A stretch of DNA of 64,000 bases from Burkholderiales bacterium (GCA_905339295.1 CAJPFI010000006.1:62001-126000); one strand, 5' to 3'. Positions 1-12,897 are shown, counted from the stretch's first letter. The notes: a model not told the origin generated them from the sequence alone. Translations and numbers: made by a program.

Positions 1-351
1 GCGAGCGCGGCCCGACCGAGCGCGATTAGGTTCGCCCTGACCGGGTCCGCGGCGTCGCGGCGCGCTCGCCGGGTGTCGCAGGCCCAGCACCCGAGGGCGG
101 GAACCGGCACCGCGCCGCGGATGGCGTGTTCCGAAGGGTTGGCGCACGAATCGAACGCGGGTCGTCCGAACGATGGCTCACGCGCGCAGGAACGCTGCGT
201 GGACGCGGGCGGAGACTCCCCGGCGGTGCGCGTCCCCTCCCAACGGGACGTGAATGTGGCTATGATGGCGCACGACCGGATGCGCAAGCGTTCGCGTCGT
301 CGCCCGCGCCCTCGGGGGCGGAATCCGTTCTTCCGGCCAGGGAGTGCCGAC
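1..351. other. Upstream region, no convincing gene
   Basis: Reading frames are open here only because the DNA is very GC-rich; I see no recognisable protein. A possible sigma-70 -10 hexamer lies at 261-266 and a GGGAG ribosome site just before the small gene at 352. Confidence 0.4.
261..266 (+). promoter_or_regulatory. Possible -10 element (TATGAT)
   Basis: TATGAT stands out in very GC-rich DNA about 85 bases before the small secreted peptide gene at 352. No good -35 is visible, so this is only a suggestion. Confidence 0.3.
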
Positions 352-522
352 ATGTACACACGCCAGATGTTCCTGCTGCTCACCGGTGCGGCCATCGCCG
401 TCCCGGCGCACGCCACGATGGCCGTCGTGCTTCCGGCCCCGGTGCCGGCACTCGGGGTCCTCGGCGTCGCGGTGACCGGAGTCGTTGCGCTGGTCATCGG
501 CTGGTGGCGGATGCGCAAGTAG
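352..522 (+). CDS. Small secreted single-anchor membrane peptide, PEP-CTERM-like tail
   Basis: This 56-residue protein has an N-terminal signal peptide ending around AHA (residues 19-21). A very short linker with a VLPAPVPA segment follows, then a hydrophobic helix (about residues 32-50) and a basic end (WWRMRK). That tripartite tail resembles PEP-CTERM/exosortase sorting signals, but the classic VPEP core is not exact. The ATG at 352 follows a GGGAG ribosome site; the longer frame beginning at 73 looks non-coding upstream. It sits 29 bases before the desaturase-family gene, so they may be co-transcribed. Function is unknown; it may be a minimal anchored peptide. No exosortase gene is in the window. 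Confidence 0.5.
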   Translation: MYTRQMFLLLTGAAIAVPAHATMAVVLPAPVPALGVLGVAVTGVVALVIGWWRMRK

Positions 523-551
523 CGCTCCGCAGCGCGCGTCCCGGCGGTCGC

Positions 552-1355
552 ATGGACGCGCCCATCCTCGTCGTCTCGCTCTATCTCGGCGCGCTCGTCG
601 GCGGCTTCGCGGTCGTCGGCGTGTGGGAGACCCTGGCCCCGGCGCGCGCCGCGCGCGCGCCGCTTCGCGGGCGCTGGCTGACCAACCTGGGGCTGCTCGC
701 GCTCAATCACGGCATCGTGCCGCTGGCGATGCCGCTGTCGAGCGCGGGCGCCGCGTGGTTCGCGTCGGAGCGCGGCTGGGGGCTCCTCAACGCGGTCGCG
801 CTTCCGCCCGCCGCCGCGCTCGTCGCGACGCTGGTCGCGATCGACGCGGTGCGCTACGGCAACCACCGGCTGTGGCACGAGGTGCCGTACCTGTGGCGCC
901 TCCACCGCGTGCACCACAGCGACGTCGACTACGACCTGACCGTCGGCCTGCGCTTCCATCCGATCGAAGCGGTCGTCACGAGCCTCGTCATGATCGCGGC
1001 GGTCGTCGCGCTCGGCGCGCCGGTGTGGGCGGTGGTCGCCTCCGACGTCGCCACGCTCGCGCTGGGCTACTTCTCCCACGGCAACGTGAGGCTGCCGCCG
1101 GCCGCCGACCGCGCGTTGCGCACGATCCTGGTCACGCCCGCGATGCACTCGACGCATCACAGCGTCGAGCGCGACGAGGCGATGTCCAACTTCGGTTCGG
1201 TGCTGGCGGTCTGGGACCGCGTCCTCGGGACCTACCGCGACCGGCCGCGCGCGGGCGAGGCGATCGAGTTCGGCCTCGACGACGAGCGCGACCCGGCGAA
1301 GCTGGGCATCGCCAGGCTCCTCGGGATGCCGTTCCGCGCCGACGCGCGCAGCTGA
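552..1355 (+). CDS. Sterol desaturase / fatty acid hydroxylase family protein
   Basis: A 267-residue integral membrane protein of the di-iron sterol desaturase superfamily (ERG3/fatty acid hydroxylase fold). The histidine boxes are visible: HRLWH near residue 100, HRVHHSD shortly after, and HSTHH near residue 198. These should bind two irons for O2-dependent hydroxylation or desaturation of a lipid. Several hydrophobic segments precede and separate the boxes. The start is the ATG at 552, which puts the first membrane helix at the N terminus as is usual; the frame can be extended upstream to 126 but that part is not protein-like. The lipid substrate cannot be told from sequence. Confidence 0.85.
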   Translation: MDAPILVVSLYLGALVGGFAVVGVWETLAPARAARAPLRGRWLTNLGLLALNHGIVPLAMPLSSAGAAWFASERGWGLLNAVALPPAAALVATLVAIDAVRYGNHRLWHEVPYLWRLHRVHHSDVDYDLTVGLRFHPIEAVVTSLVMIAAVVALGAPVWAVVASDVATLALGYFSHGNVRLPPAADRALRTILVTPAMHSTHHSVERDEAMSNFGSVLAVWDRVLGTYRDRPRAGEAIEFGLDDERDPAKLGIARLLGMPFRADARS

Positions 1356-3491
<2,136 letters not shown>

Positions 3492-3577
3492 CCGGACGCG
3501 GCGCCCGGGTGTTGCATCCGCGCCACGCCGTGCGCGCGGACCTGCGGATTTTGCTGGCGGCGCCGCGGCGGCGTCGC

Positions 3578-3583
3578 TAGAAT
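3578..3583 (+). promoter_or_regulatory. Possible -10 element (TAGAAT)
   Basis: A TAGAAT hexamer lies in the gap after fadH, ahead of the small ORFs at 3629 and 3901. No clear -35 is seen at the right spacing. Confidence 0.3.
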
Positions 3584-3628
3584 CCGTTCCTCGCTCGCAA
3601 GAGCACCGCGCAGACGGAGATCCACGGC

Positions 3629-3754
3629 ATGGACCACACGACGAACCTCGACCCCGCGATCCAGGCGCCCCGCGCCCGGAACGCCGCGGCGTCGTGCGTC
3701 GTGGTTCGTGTCGCGTTCCTGCCGGCTTCGGCCGGCATGGGCGCCGCGCGGTAG
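3629..3754 (+). CDS. Possible 41-residue peptide
   Basis: A short frame starts with ATG 46 bases after a TAGAAT promoter-like hexamer. No known family. It could be a leader peptide or simply a chance frame in GC-rich DNA. Confidence 0.15.
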   Translation: MDHTTNLDPAIQAPRARNAAASCVVVRVAFLPASAGMGAAR

Positions 3755-3900
3755 TCCCCCGGCCTCGAAGGTCCGCCGGGTGACCGGCGGAACCGTCGAA
3801 GGCCGCACACCCGCCCCTTCGAACGTCCTTCCGCCGCTCGCGCGGCCGAACGGTTTCGCTCGCGCATCGTGCGCGGGCGTCGACGACAGGAGGGCCGCGC

Positions 3901-4077
3901 ATGAACGACTTCGACCACATGACTCCCGCCGGATGCCGGCGCGGCGCGTCGACGGGCAATCGCCTGTCGATCGCGTCCGGTCCCGCCTCGACAGCGATGT
4001 CGCGGCGCCCGACCCGCGCCGACGGACCCGGCATGAACGACCGCGACCGGCGCTTCGGGCCGGAGACGATGCGCTAG
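3901..4077 (+). CDS. Possible 58-residue hypothetical protein
   Basis: A 58-codon ORF begins with ATG 11 bases after a strong AGGAGGG ribosome site (about 3889-3895) and ends 24 bases before a well-formed intrinsic terminator (4102-4132). Those two signals are the only support. The peptide is rich in Arg, Ser, Thr and Gly with no motif, membrane segment or family I recognise. Confidence 0.3.
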   Translation: MNDFDHMTPAGCRRGASTGNRLSIASGPASTAMSRRPTRADGPGMNDRDRRFGPETMR

Positions 4078-4101
4078 CGAGCGCGTCCTTCCCCCCGAGA
4101 G

Positions 4102-4132
4102 AGCCCGGTCGCCGCGAGGCCCCGGGCTTTTT
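4102..4132 (+). terminator. Intrinsic terminator
   Basis: AGCCCGG at 4102-4108 pairs with CCGGGCT at 4122-4128, followed by a run of T. It ends the transcription unit holding the small ORFs after fadH. Confidence 0.7.
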
Positions 4133-4186
4133 CCTTTCCCGGGCTTCGCGGCGCCTGACACGACAACGCAATGCGAGGCACCCGGA

Positions 4187-4399
4187 ATGAAGAGAATGCG
4201 GAACGAACCGGAACGACCGTACGGTCGCGACGATCTCGACTACGTGCGCGACGGACGCGCGGGCGCGTGCTTCCGCGGACGCGACGGGCTCGACGTCCGG
4301 CTCGCGTCGCCGGAGCGCGAGCTGCCGGTCCAGCGCGAACGGCTGTCGGTGGTCGGCGTGCTGATCGCGTTCCTGGCGAGCGGCGTCGAGCCGAAATGA
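4187..4399 (+). CDS. Hypothetical 70-residue protein
   Basis: Charged N-terminal half rich in Arg, Asp and Glu, then a hydrophobic stretch (VVGVLIAFLASGV) at the C terminus that could be a short anchor or the core of a small helix. The ribosome site is weak. It lies alone between the terminator at 4102 and the binding-protein gene at 4823. No family recognised; it may not be real. Confidence 0.35.
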   Translation: MKRMRNEPERPYGRDDLDYVRDGRAGACFRGRDGLDVRLASPERELPVQRERLSVVGVLIAFLASGVEPK

Positions 4400-4822
4400 G
4401 TTCGCGCGCCACGGCGTCAACGCGGCTCGCGATCGGCGCGTTGCACGGGAACGAATGGCCGCAGCCCGCGGTCAACGGTGTTGCCTCCGGCATCCGGATC
4501 GTGGTGTCGGGGTGGAACGACGGCGATCTTGCGTGCCGTGCGCGGCGCGCTTAACCGGGGATCGGGATCGCCGCCGCGCCCGGCGCTCGCCGGCGCGCGG
4601 TCACCAGTCGAAGTTCCCGGCGGAGACCCCCAGCTCCGCCGGGATCCTCGGCGAAATCGTCGCGGTACCGGGCACGCGCGTGACGAGCGCGCGGCCCGGC
4701 ACTCGCCCTCCCGCCTCCGCGTCGGTGCTGGTAGCATTGTCCGGCGCACGCGCAGTGGACGACCGGCGCCCGGTGCGGCGCGGCGTCCGACTCGCCGGCG
4801 ACCCTCCGGGAGACTCCCTTTC
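4400..4822. other. Intergenic region before the BMP transporter operon
   Basis: I see no gene. A TAGCAT hexamer at 4732-4737 could be a -10 for the binding-protein gene, and GGGAG just before 4823 is its ribosome site. Confidence 0.4.
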
Positions 4823-5824
4823 ATGACGAAGCGACGCGATTGGCTCAAGGCAACGGCGGTTACCGCGGTACTGGCGCTGGGCGCGCTCCCCGCGTTCACG
4901 CACGCCCAGAGCAGGCTCAAGGTGGCGGCGGTCTACACGGTTCCGATCGAGCAGCAGTGGGTGAGCCGCATCCACAAGGCGCTCAACGCCGCGAAAGACC
5001 GCGGCGAGATCGAGTACGTGTTCTCCGAGAAGGTCGCGAATGCCGACTACGAGCGCGTGATGCGCGAGTACGCGGAGAAGGGAAACTCGCTGGTCGTCGG
5101 CGAGTCGTTCGCGGTCGAGGCCGCGGCGCGCAAGGTGGCGAAGGACTACCCGAAGGTGTCGTTCCTGATGGGCAGCTCCGGCAAGCCGCAGGCGCCGAAC
5201 TTCGCGGTGTTCGACAACTACATCCAGGAGCCGGCGTACCTGACCGGAATGATCGCGGGCGGCATGACGAAGACGAACAGGATCGGCATGGTCGGCGGCT
5301 ACCCGATTCCGGAGGTGAACCGGCTGATGCATGCGTTCATGGCCGGCGCGAAGGAGACGAACCCGAAGGTCGCGTTCTACGTCACGTTCATCGGCTCGTG
5401 GTTCGACCCGCCGAAGGCGAAGGAGGCCGCGTTCGCGATGATCGAGAAGGGCGCGGACGTGATGTACGCCGAGCGCTTCGGCGTCTCCGACGCGGCGAAG
5501 GAGAAGGGCAAGCTCGCGATCGGCAACGTGATCAACACGCAGCCGCAGTACCCGGAAACGGTCGTCGCGAGCGCGCTGTGGAACATGGAGCCGACGATCG
5601 ACCGGGCGATCAGCGCGGCGAAGAACGGGAAGTTCAAGGCCGAGGATTACGGCCCGTACTCGATGATGAAGCATCGGGGCAGCGAGCTCGCGCCGCTCGG
5701 CACGTTCGAGACCAGGGTGCCGAAGGAGATCAAGGACAGGGTCGCCGCGAAGGAGAGAGCGATCCTCGACGGGAAGTTCGTCGTCAAGGTCAACGACGCC
5801 GAGCCGAAGTCGACGGCGAAGTAG
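4823..5824 (+). CDS. BMP-family ABC transporter substrate-binding protein (nucleoside type)
   Basis: A 333-residue periplasmic binding protein of the BMP/PnrA-Med family, whose members bind purine or pyrimidine nucleosides. It has a signal peptide (MTKRRDWLK..., cleavage near AHAQS around residue 30) and the family's features GMIAGGMTKTNRIGMVGGYPIPEVNR and GADVMYAERFGVSDAAKEKGK. It is the first gene of an importer with the ATPase at 6060 and the two permeases at 7588 and 8661. It is separated from them by a hairpin terminator (5843) and a REP block (5890-6049), which suggests the binding protein is made in excess. Next to the URC and codA genes, uridine, cytidine or a related pyrimidine is a plausible ligand; that is inference. 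Confidence 0.85.
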   Translation: MTKRRDWLKATAVTAVLALGALPAFTHAQSRLKVAAVYTVPIEQQWVSRIHKALNAAKDRGEIEYVFSEKVANADYERVMREYAEKGNSLVVGESFAVEAAARKVAKDYPKVSFLMGSSGKPQAPNFAVFDNYIQEPAYLTGMIAGGMTKTNRIGMVGGYPIPEVNRLMHAFMAGAKETNPKVAFYVTFIGSWFDPPKAKEAAFAMIEKGADVMYAERFGVSDAAKEKGKLAIGNVINTQPQYPETVVASALWNMEPTIDRAISAAKNGKFKAEDYGPYSMMKHRGSELAPLGTFETRVPKEIKDRVAAKERAILDGKFVVKVNDAEPKSTAK

Positions 5825-5842
5825 CGGACGTGATGCCCGATC

Positions 5843-5869
5843 GCGCCCCGGTTCCTTCCGGGGCGCTTT
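5843..5869 (+). terminator. Hairpin terminator/attenuator after the binding-protein gene
   Basis: A perfect 9-bp stem (GCGCCCCGG with CCGGGGCGC, 6-base loop) is followed by TTT, 19 bases after the stop codon. The T-run is short, so termination is probably partial. It would lower transcription into the ATPase and permease genes. Confidence 0.55.
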
Positions 5870-5889
5870 CGTTCGTGCGGCGGATCGGC

Positions 5890-6049
5890 GTCGGGCTGAA
5901 GCCCGACCCACGGGAGGACGCGCGCGGGTGGATCGAGGGCGTCGGGCTGAAGCCCGACCCACAGGGGGATGCGCGCGGGTGGATCGACGGCGTCGGGATG
6001 AAGCCCGACCCACGACATGCCGACAACGTGGGTCGGGCTTCAGCCCGAC
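5890..6049. repeat. REP-like palindrome block, four copies
   Basis: Four copies of an 18-base palindrome (consensus GTCGGGCTGAAGCCCGAC) lie at 5890-5907, 5941-5958, 5992-6009 (one mismatch) and, inverted, 6032-6049. The first three are spaced exactly 51 bases apart with similar intervening DNA, and each is followed by CCAC. The inverted last copy ends 10 bases before the ATPase start codon, where a ribosome site would be expected. The same element recurs at 18570-18950 and 39569-39702. Confidence 0.85.
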
Positions 6050-6059
6050 GATTTCCGCG

Positions 6060-7598
6060 ATGACGGACCGCCTCCTCGCGCTCACCGGCATCACGAAGCG
6101 CTTCGGATCGCTCGTCGCCAACGACGCGATCTCGCTCGAGCTTTCGCGCGGCGAGGTCCTCGCGCTGCTGGGCGAGAACGGCGCCGGGAAGTCGACGCTC
6201 GTGTCGATCCTGTTCGGCCACTACGTCGCGGACGCCGGAACGATCGAGATACTCGGCCGCGCGCTTCCGCCGGGCGACCCCGCCGCCGCGCTCGCGGCCG
6301 GAATCGGCATGGTGCACCAGCACTCGACGCTCGCCGACAACCTGTCGGTGCTCGACAACGTGATGTTGGGAACCGAGCCGCTGTGGTGGCCGCGCTCGCG
6401 GCGCCGCGAGGCGCGCGGACGCCTGCTCGGCACGGCGAGGCGATTCGGCCTCGCGGTCGACCCGGACGCGCGCGTCGCGTCGCTGTCGGTGGGCGAGCGC
6501 CAGCGCGTCGAGATCCTGAAGGCGCTCTACCGCGACGCGCGCGTGCTGATCCTCGACGAGCCGACCGCCGTGCTCACGCCGCAGGAGAGCGAGGCGCTGT
6601 TCGCGACGCTGCGCGGCATGGTCGCCGAGGGGCTGTCGGTGATCTTCATCAGCCACAAGCTCGGCGAGGTGCTGCGCGTGTCGGACCGGATAGCGGTGCT
6701 GCGCGCGGGCCGCCTCGTGGCGACCCTGCCCGCGCGCGGGACGTCGACGTCCGCGCTCGCCGAGGCGATGGTCGGCCGCGCGATCGCGCCGCCGGTCGCG
6801 AGGCCGCACGCGCGCGGCGACGTCGTCTGCGTGATCGACCGCGTGTCGACGCGCGGCGTGCGCGCCTCGGCGCGCCTCGACGCCGTGTCGCTCGCGCTGC
6901 ACGCCGGCGAGATCACCGCGATCGCCGGCGTGGCCGGCAACGGCCAGGCTGCGCTCGTCGAGCTGCTGTGCGGGCTGCGCGCCGCCGACGCCGGGACGGT
7001 GACACTCGCCGGGCGGCCGATGGCCGCCGATCCGCGCGCGTGGATCGCGGCCGGCGCCGCGCGGATTCCCGAGGACCGCCGCGAGACCGGCACGATCGGC
7101 GACCTGCCGGTATGGGAGAACGCGATCGCCGAGCGCTACCGCAGGCCGTTCGCGAGCGGCGGCATCGTCCGCCGGAGCGCCGCGCGGTCGTTCGCGGCGA
7201 AGCTCGTCGATCGCTACGACGTGCGCGGCGGCGGCATCGACACGCCCGTCCGTGCGTTGTCCGGCGGCAACATGCAGAAGCTCATCATCGGCCGCGCGCT
7301 GTCCGGCGGCGCAGCGCGCCCCGACCAGTACGCGCCGACGCTCGTCGTGGCGAGCCAGCCGACCTGGGGGCTCGACGCGGGCGCCGTCGCGTGGGTGCAC
7401 CAGCGGATGCTCGACGCCTGCGCGCGAGGCGCGGCGGTGCTGCTCGTGTCCGAGGACCTGGACGAGATCTTCGCGCTCGCCGATCGCATCGCGGTGCTCC
7501 ACGCCGGCCGCCTGACGCCGGCGCGGCCGGCGAAGGCCTGGACGCTCGCCGGGCTGGGCCTCGCGATGGCGGGCGCGGGGACGCGCGATGCGGCTTGA
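6060..7598 (+). CDS. ABC transporter ATP-binding protein, nucleoside (BMP) type, two ABC domains
   Basis: A 512-residue duplicated ATPase as in simple-sugar and nucleoside importers. The N-terminal domain has Walker A GENGAGKST (about residue 38), signature LSVGERQRVEI and Walker B VLILDEPTAVL. The C-terminal domain has a degenerate Walker A (GVAGNGQAALVE), signature LSGGNMQKLI and a weak Walker B (TLVVASQPTWGLD), typical of the family's non-hydrolysing half. It works in the cytoplasm with the permeases immediately downstream, and its 3' end overlaps the first permease by 11 bases. The ATG at 6060 lies just after the inverted REP copy, leaving no room for a standard ribosome site. Confidence 0.9.
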   Translation: MTDRLLALTGITKRFGSLVANDAISLELSRGEVLALLGENGAGKSTLVSILFGHYVADAGTIEILGRALPPGDPAAALAAGIGMVHQHSTLADNLSVLDNVMLGTEPLWWPRSRRREARGRLLGTARRFGLAVDPDARVASLSVGERQRVEILKALYRDARVLILDEPTAVLTPQESEALFATLRGMVAEGLSVIFISHKLGEVLRVSDRIAVLRAGRLVATLPARGTSTSALAEAMVGRAIAPPVARPHARGDVVCVIDRVSTRGVRASARLDAVSLALHAGEITAIAGVAGNGQAALVELLCGLRAADAGTVTLAGRPMAADPRAWIAAGAARIPEDRRETGTIGDLPVWENAIAERYRRPFASGGIVRRSAARSFAAKLVDRYDVRGGGIDTPVRALSGGNMQKLIIGRALSGGAARPDQYAPTLVVASQPTWGLDAGAVAWVHQRMLDACARGAAVLLVSEDLDEIFALADRIAVLHAGRLTPARPAKAWTLAGLGLAMAGAGTRDAA

Positions 7599-8649
7599 GG
7601 CGCGCGGGGCGATCTCGCCGGCGATGGCGATCGCCGCGCCTTTCGCGGCGATCGCGTTCACGCTGGCCGTCGCGGCGCTTTTCGTCGCGTGGGCGGGTGC
7701 GCCGGTCGGGCGCACCTACGCGCTGATCTTCGAGGGCGGCTTCGGCTCGCGCTTCGCGTGGAGCGAGACGCTGACGCGCGCGACGCCGCTGATCCTGACC
7801 GGGCTCGCTGCGGCGATCGCGTTCCGCGCGCGCCTATACAACATCGGCGCCGAGGGGCAGCTCTACGCCGGCGCGCTGGCCGCGGTCGCGGTCGGCGGAC
7901 TGCACGGCGGCATCGGCGCCGACCTGCCGCCCGCGTGGCTGTTTGCCGCGTTGCTCGGGTCCGCGGCGCTCGCCGGCGCCCTGCTGATGGCGCTGCCCGC
8001 GATCGCGAAGACGCGGTTCGGCGTCGACGAGGTCGTCACGACGCTGCTGCTCAACTTCGTCGTGCTGCTGTTCGTGTCGATGATGCTCGACGGGCCGATG
8101 AAGGACCCGGCCGCGATGGGCTGGCCGCAGAGCGTCACGCTCGACGACGAGCTCCTGCTCGGCAAGCTCGTCGACCGCACGCGCGTTCACTCGGGGCTCC
8201 TGATCGCGATGGGGCTCGCCGTGATCGCGTGGGCGGCGCTTCGCATGACGACGTTCGGCTTCGAGGTGCGCGCCGTCGGCGCCAATCCGCGCGCCGCGCG
8301 TTTCGCGGGCGTCCCGGTGACGCGCACGATCCTGCTCGTCGGCCTGGCGTCGGGCGCGGCCGCCGGGCTGGCCGGCGCGATCGAGGTCGCGGGCCGCACC
8401 GGCTATGTCACGCTCGACATGTCGCCGGGCTACGGCTACACCGGCATCGTGATCGCCATGCTCGCGGGGCTCAACCCGCTCGGCGTGATCGCCGCGGCCG
8501 TGTTCGTCGCCGGCGTGCTGGTCGGCGCCGACAGCATGAGTCGCGCGGTGGCGGTCCCCACCTACATCGCCGACGTGATCGTGGCCGTCGCGCTCATCGC
8601 GATGCTCGTCGCGACGCTGTCGGCGCGCTACCGGCTGCGCCTGCGCTAG
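7588..8649 (+). CDS. ABC transporter permease, BmpB/YufP-like
   Basis: A 353-residue inner-membrane permease of the branched-chain/nucleoside type, with about eight to ten hydrophobic helices. The conserved loop (IAFRARLYNIGAEGQLYAGALAA) and the EVRAVGANPRAARFAG segment mark the first permease of BMP-type importers. It starts inside the end of the ATPase gene, implying translational coupling, and pairs with the next gene to form the heterodimeric channel. Confidence 0.88.
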   Translation: MRLEARGAISPAMAIAAPFAAIAFTLAVAALFVAWAGAPVGRTYALIFEGGFGSRFAWSETLTRATPLILTGLAAAIAFRARLYNIGAEGQLYAGALAAVAVGGLHGGIGADLPPAWLFAALLGSAALAGALLMALPAIAKTRFGVDEVVTTLLLNFVVLLFVSMMLDGPMKDPAAMGWPQSVTLDDELLLGKLVDRTRVHSGLLIAMGLAVIAWAALRMTTFGFEVRAVGANPRAARFAGVPVTRTILLVGLASGAAAGLAGAIEVAGRTGYVTLDMSPGYGYTGIVIAMLAGLNPLGVIAAAVFVAGVLVGADSMSRAVAVPTYIADVIVAVALIAMLVATLSARYRLRLR

Positions 8650-8660
8650 CACGAGCCGGA

Positions 8661-9587
8661 ATGCTCGACGCGCTCGCCGCGATGCTCGTCCACGCCGACT
8701 TCTGGTCGGCCGTGCTTCGCATCGCCACGCCGCTCATCCTCGGCACGCTCGGCGTGCTGCTGTGCGAGCGCGCCGGCGTGCTCAATCTCGGCATCGAGGG
8801 AATCATGGTCGCGGGAGCGTTCACCGGCTGGCTCGCGGTGCACGCGGGCGCCGGGCTGTGGACGGGCGTGCTCGTCGCGGCGGCGACCGGCGCGCTGTTC
8901 GGGGCGCTGCACGGCGTGCTCACGGTGCCGCTCGCGCTGTCGCAGCACGTCTCCGGCCTCGGCATCACGATGTTCGCGTCGTCCGTCGCGTACTACGCGT
9001 ATCGCGTCAGCTTCCCGAACGTGACGACGCCGCCGACCATCCGGCCGTTCGTCGAGATGCGCTGGCTCGAGCTGCCGGTCCTCTCCGCGCAGACGCCGCT
9101 GACGCTGCTGGCGCTCGCGCTCGTGCCGCTCGTCGCGTGGGTCCTGGCGCGGACGCCGGCGGGCCTCGCCGTGCGCATGGTGGGCGAGAATCCTGCCGCC
9201 GCCGAGGGACAGGGCCTGTCCGTCTCGGCCGTGCGCATCGGCGCGATCGTCGCGGGCAGCGCGCTGATGGGCGTGGCGGGTGCGTTCCTGACCCTGTCGG
9301 CGTTCAACGCGTTCTTCTTCAACATGGTCAACGGCCGCGGCTGGATCTGCGTCGCGCTGGTCGTGTTCGCGGGATGGCGCCCGGGCAAGGCGCTGGCCGG
9401 GGCGTTGCTCTTCGCGTTCTTCGACGCGATGCAGCTGCGCCTTCAGCAGGCGGACGCGGGCGGGCTGCCGTACCAGGCGTGGCTGATGCTCCCGTACCTG
9501 CTGTCGATCGTCGCGCTCGTCGCGGTCGCCCGGCGCGCGAGCTACCCGCAGGCGCTGATGCGGCCGTACCGCAAGGGGGAGCGGTGA
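8661..9587 (+). CDS. ABC transporter permease, YufQ-like
   Basis: A 308-residue partner permease. ERAGVLNLGIEGIMVAGAF near residue 35 is the hallmark of this subunit, and VRMVGENPAAAEGQGLSV further on is the usual cytoplasmic loop. It starts 11 bases after the first permease. The operon may continue into the pyrimidine genes, although a hairpin at about 9596-9632 and a new promoter-like hexamer intervene. Confidence 0.88.
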   Translation: MLDALAAMLVHADFWSAVLRIATPLILGTLGVLLCERAGVLNLGIEGIMVAGAFTGWLAVHAGAGLWTGVLVAAATGALFGALHGVLTVPLALSQHVSGLGITMFASSVAYYAYRVSFPNVTTPPTIRPFVEMRWLELPVLSAQTPLTLLALALVPLVAWVLARTPAGLAVRMVGENPAAAEGQGLSVSAVRIGAIVAGSALMGVAGAFLTLSAFNAFFFNMVNGRGWICVALVVFAGWRPGKALAGALLFAFFDAMQLRLQQADAGGLPYQAWLMLPYLLSIVALVAVARRASYPQALMRPYRKGER

Positions 9588-9590
9588 TCG

Positions 9591-9635
9591 CCCGCCCGCC
9601 ACCGACCTCCCGTACCGGAGGTGACGGGCGGCGGG
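9591..9635 (+). terminator. Hairpin between importer and URC genes
   Basis: ACCTCC (9605-9610) pairs with GGAGGT (9617-9622), and the stem extends outward through CCGCC and GGCGG arms. There is no T-run, so it may be an attenuator or a weak terminator. Confidence 0.35.
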
Positions 9636-9659
9636 ATGCGGCGCGACCGCGCGGGGCGG

Positions 9660-9665
9660 TATAGT
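9660..9665 (+). promoter_or_regulatory. Possible -10 element (TATAGT)
   Basis: A near-consensus TATAGT sits 20 bases before the ATG of the URC1-like gene. It suggests the pyrimidine genes have their own promoter. A matching -35 is not obvious. Confidence 0.4.
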
Positions 9666-9685
9666 AGGACGCTTCGAGGACATCG

Positions 9686-10935
<1,250 letters not shown>

Positions 10936-10939
<4 letters not shown>

Positions 10940-12195
10940 CGGCGCCCGACGGGCCGTCCCGAGGGCGCGGCGCCGCCGGGGGAGGGCGCGCGTCGAGGGG
11001 ACCGCACGCGCGGGCGCTCGCGCCGCACCTCGCGGCGCTGCGCGACCCCGCGACGATCCGCGAACGATGCCGGAACGTGCTCGCGGCGGCGGATGCGGGC
11101 CGCTCGGCGCACTTCGCCGTCGACCGGTCGAAGCTGCCGGCCTGCGCGGATCTCGTGGCGGACGTCACGCGCCGCCGCTACCCGTCGCTCGGGATTCCGT
11201 ACCACAGCCGCTGGCGGCATTTCGAGGCGGGCGGCATCGACCGCGGCGCGGAGCTCGATCGCGCGCTCGCCGGCCGCGACCGGATCGACGCGGCGCTCGC
11301 GCGCATCGACCTCGCGATCGTAAGCGTGCTGCTCGACGCGGGCGCGGGCGCGCACTGGTCGTACGTCGAACGCGAGTCGGGCGGACGCTACATGCGCTCC
11401 GAGGGCCTCGGCGTCGCGAGCTTCCGCGCGTTCGCGGCAGGGACGTTCTCGTCGGTCGCGCGCGATCCGCTGCGCGTCGATGCCCGGGCGCTCGGCACGA
11501 TCGACGCCGCCGGGATCGCTCGCGTGTTCCAGGCGGGCGACGCCAATCCCCTCGTCGGCCTCGACGGCCGCGCGACGCTGCTGCGCCGGCTCGGCGCCGC
11601 GATCGGCGATCGTCCGTCGACGCCTTTCGTCGCATTGCTCGAACGCGCCGGCGACGTCGCTGCCGCGGAGATCCTCGCCGTGCTCCTCGACCGCACGAGC
11701 GCGATCTGGCCGAGCGGACTCGTCCTCGACGGCACCGCGATGGGCGACGTGTGGGCGCATCCGCACGCGGGCGGCGGCGATGCGTCCGCGGGATACGTGC
11801 CGTTCCACAAGCTTTCGCAATGGCTCGCGTACTCGCTGTTCGAGCCGTTCGAGCGCGCCGGCTGCCGCATCGCCGGCCGCGACGCGCTCACCGCGTTGCC
11901 CGAGTACCGCAACGGCGGCCTGCTGCTCGACGGCGACGTGCTGCGCCTCGCCGATCCCGCCGAGGCGTCGCGCCGGCACGCGGTCGGCGGCGAGCTGGTC
12001 GTCGAATGGCGCGCGCTCACGGTGGCGCTGGTCGACGAGCTCGCGGTTCACGTCCGCGCGCGCCTCGACCGTCCCGACCTGCCGCTCGCGTGCGTCCTCG
12101 AGGGCGGGACATGGGCGGCCGGGCGCGAGCTGGCCGCGACGCTCCGCGGCGGCCAGCCGCCGCTGACGATCGACAGCGACGGGACCGTGTTCTGA
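10936..12195 (+). CDS. DUF1688 (URC4/Urg3) family protein
   Basis: A 419-residue protein of the DUF1688 family, the bacterial counterpart of fungal URC4/Urg3, which is required for uracil catabolism but has no fully defined chemistry. The GTG start at 10936 overlaps the stop of the URC1 homologue (GTGA), implying coupling. Family-like segments include [22 protein letters not shown], the [14 protein letters not shown] motif and LFEPFERAG. The first 25 or so residues are low-complexity Arg/Gly and may not belong to the fold; an internal start is possible. It has no signal peptide or membrane segment, so it should be cytoplasmic. Confidence 0.85.
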
Positions 12196-12253
12196 AGTGT
12201 CGGACCTCGACGTGACGAGCGAAGAACGGGGTCGGACCCCTTGGAGAGCCACG

Positions 12254-12886
<633 letters not shown>

Positions 12887-12897
12887 GCGGAAAGGAC

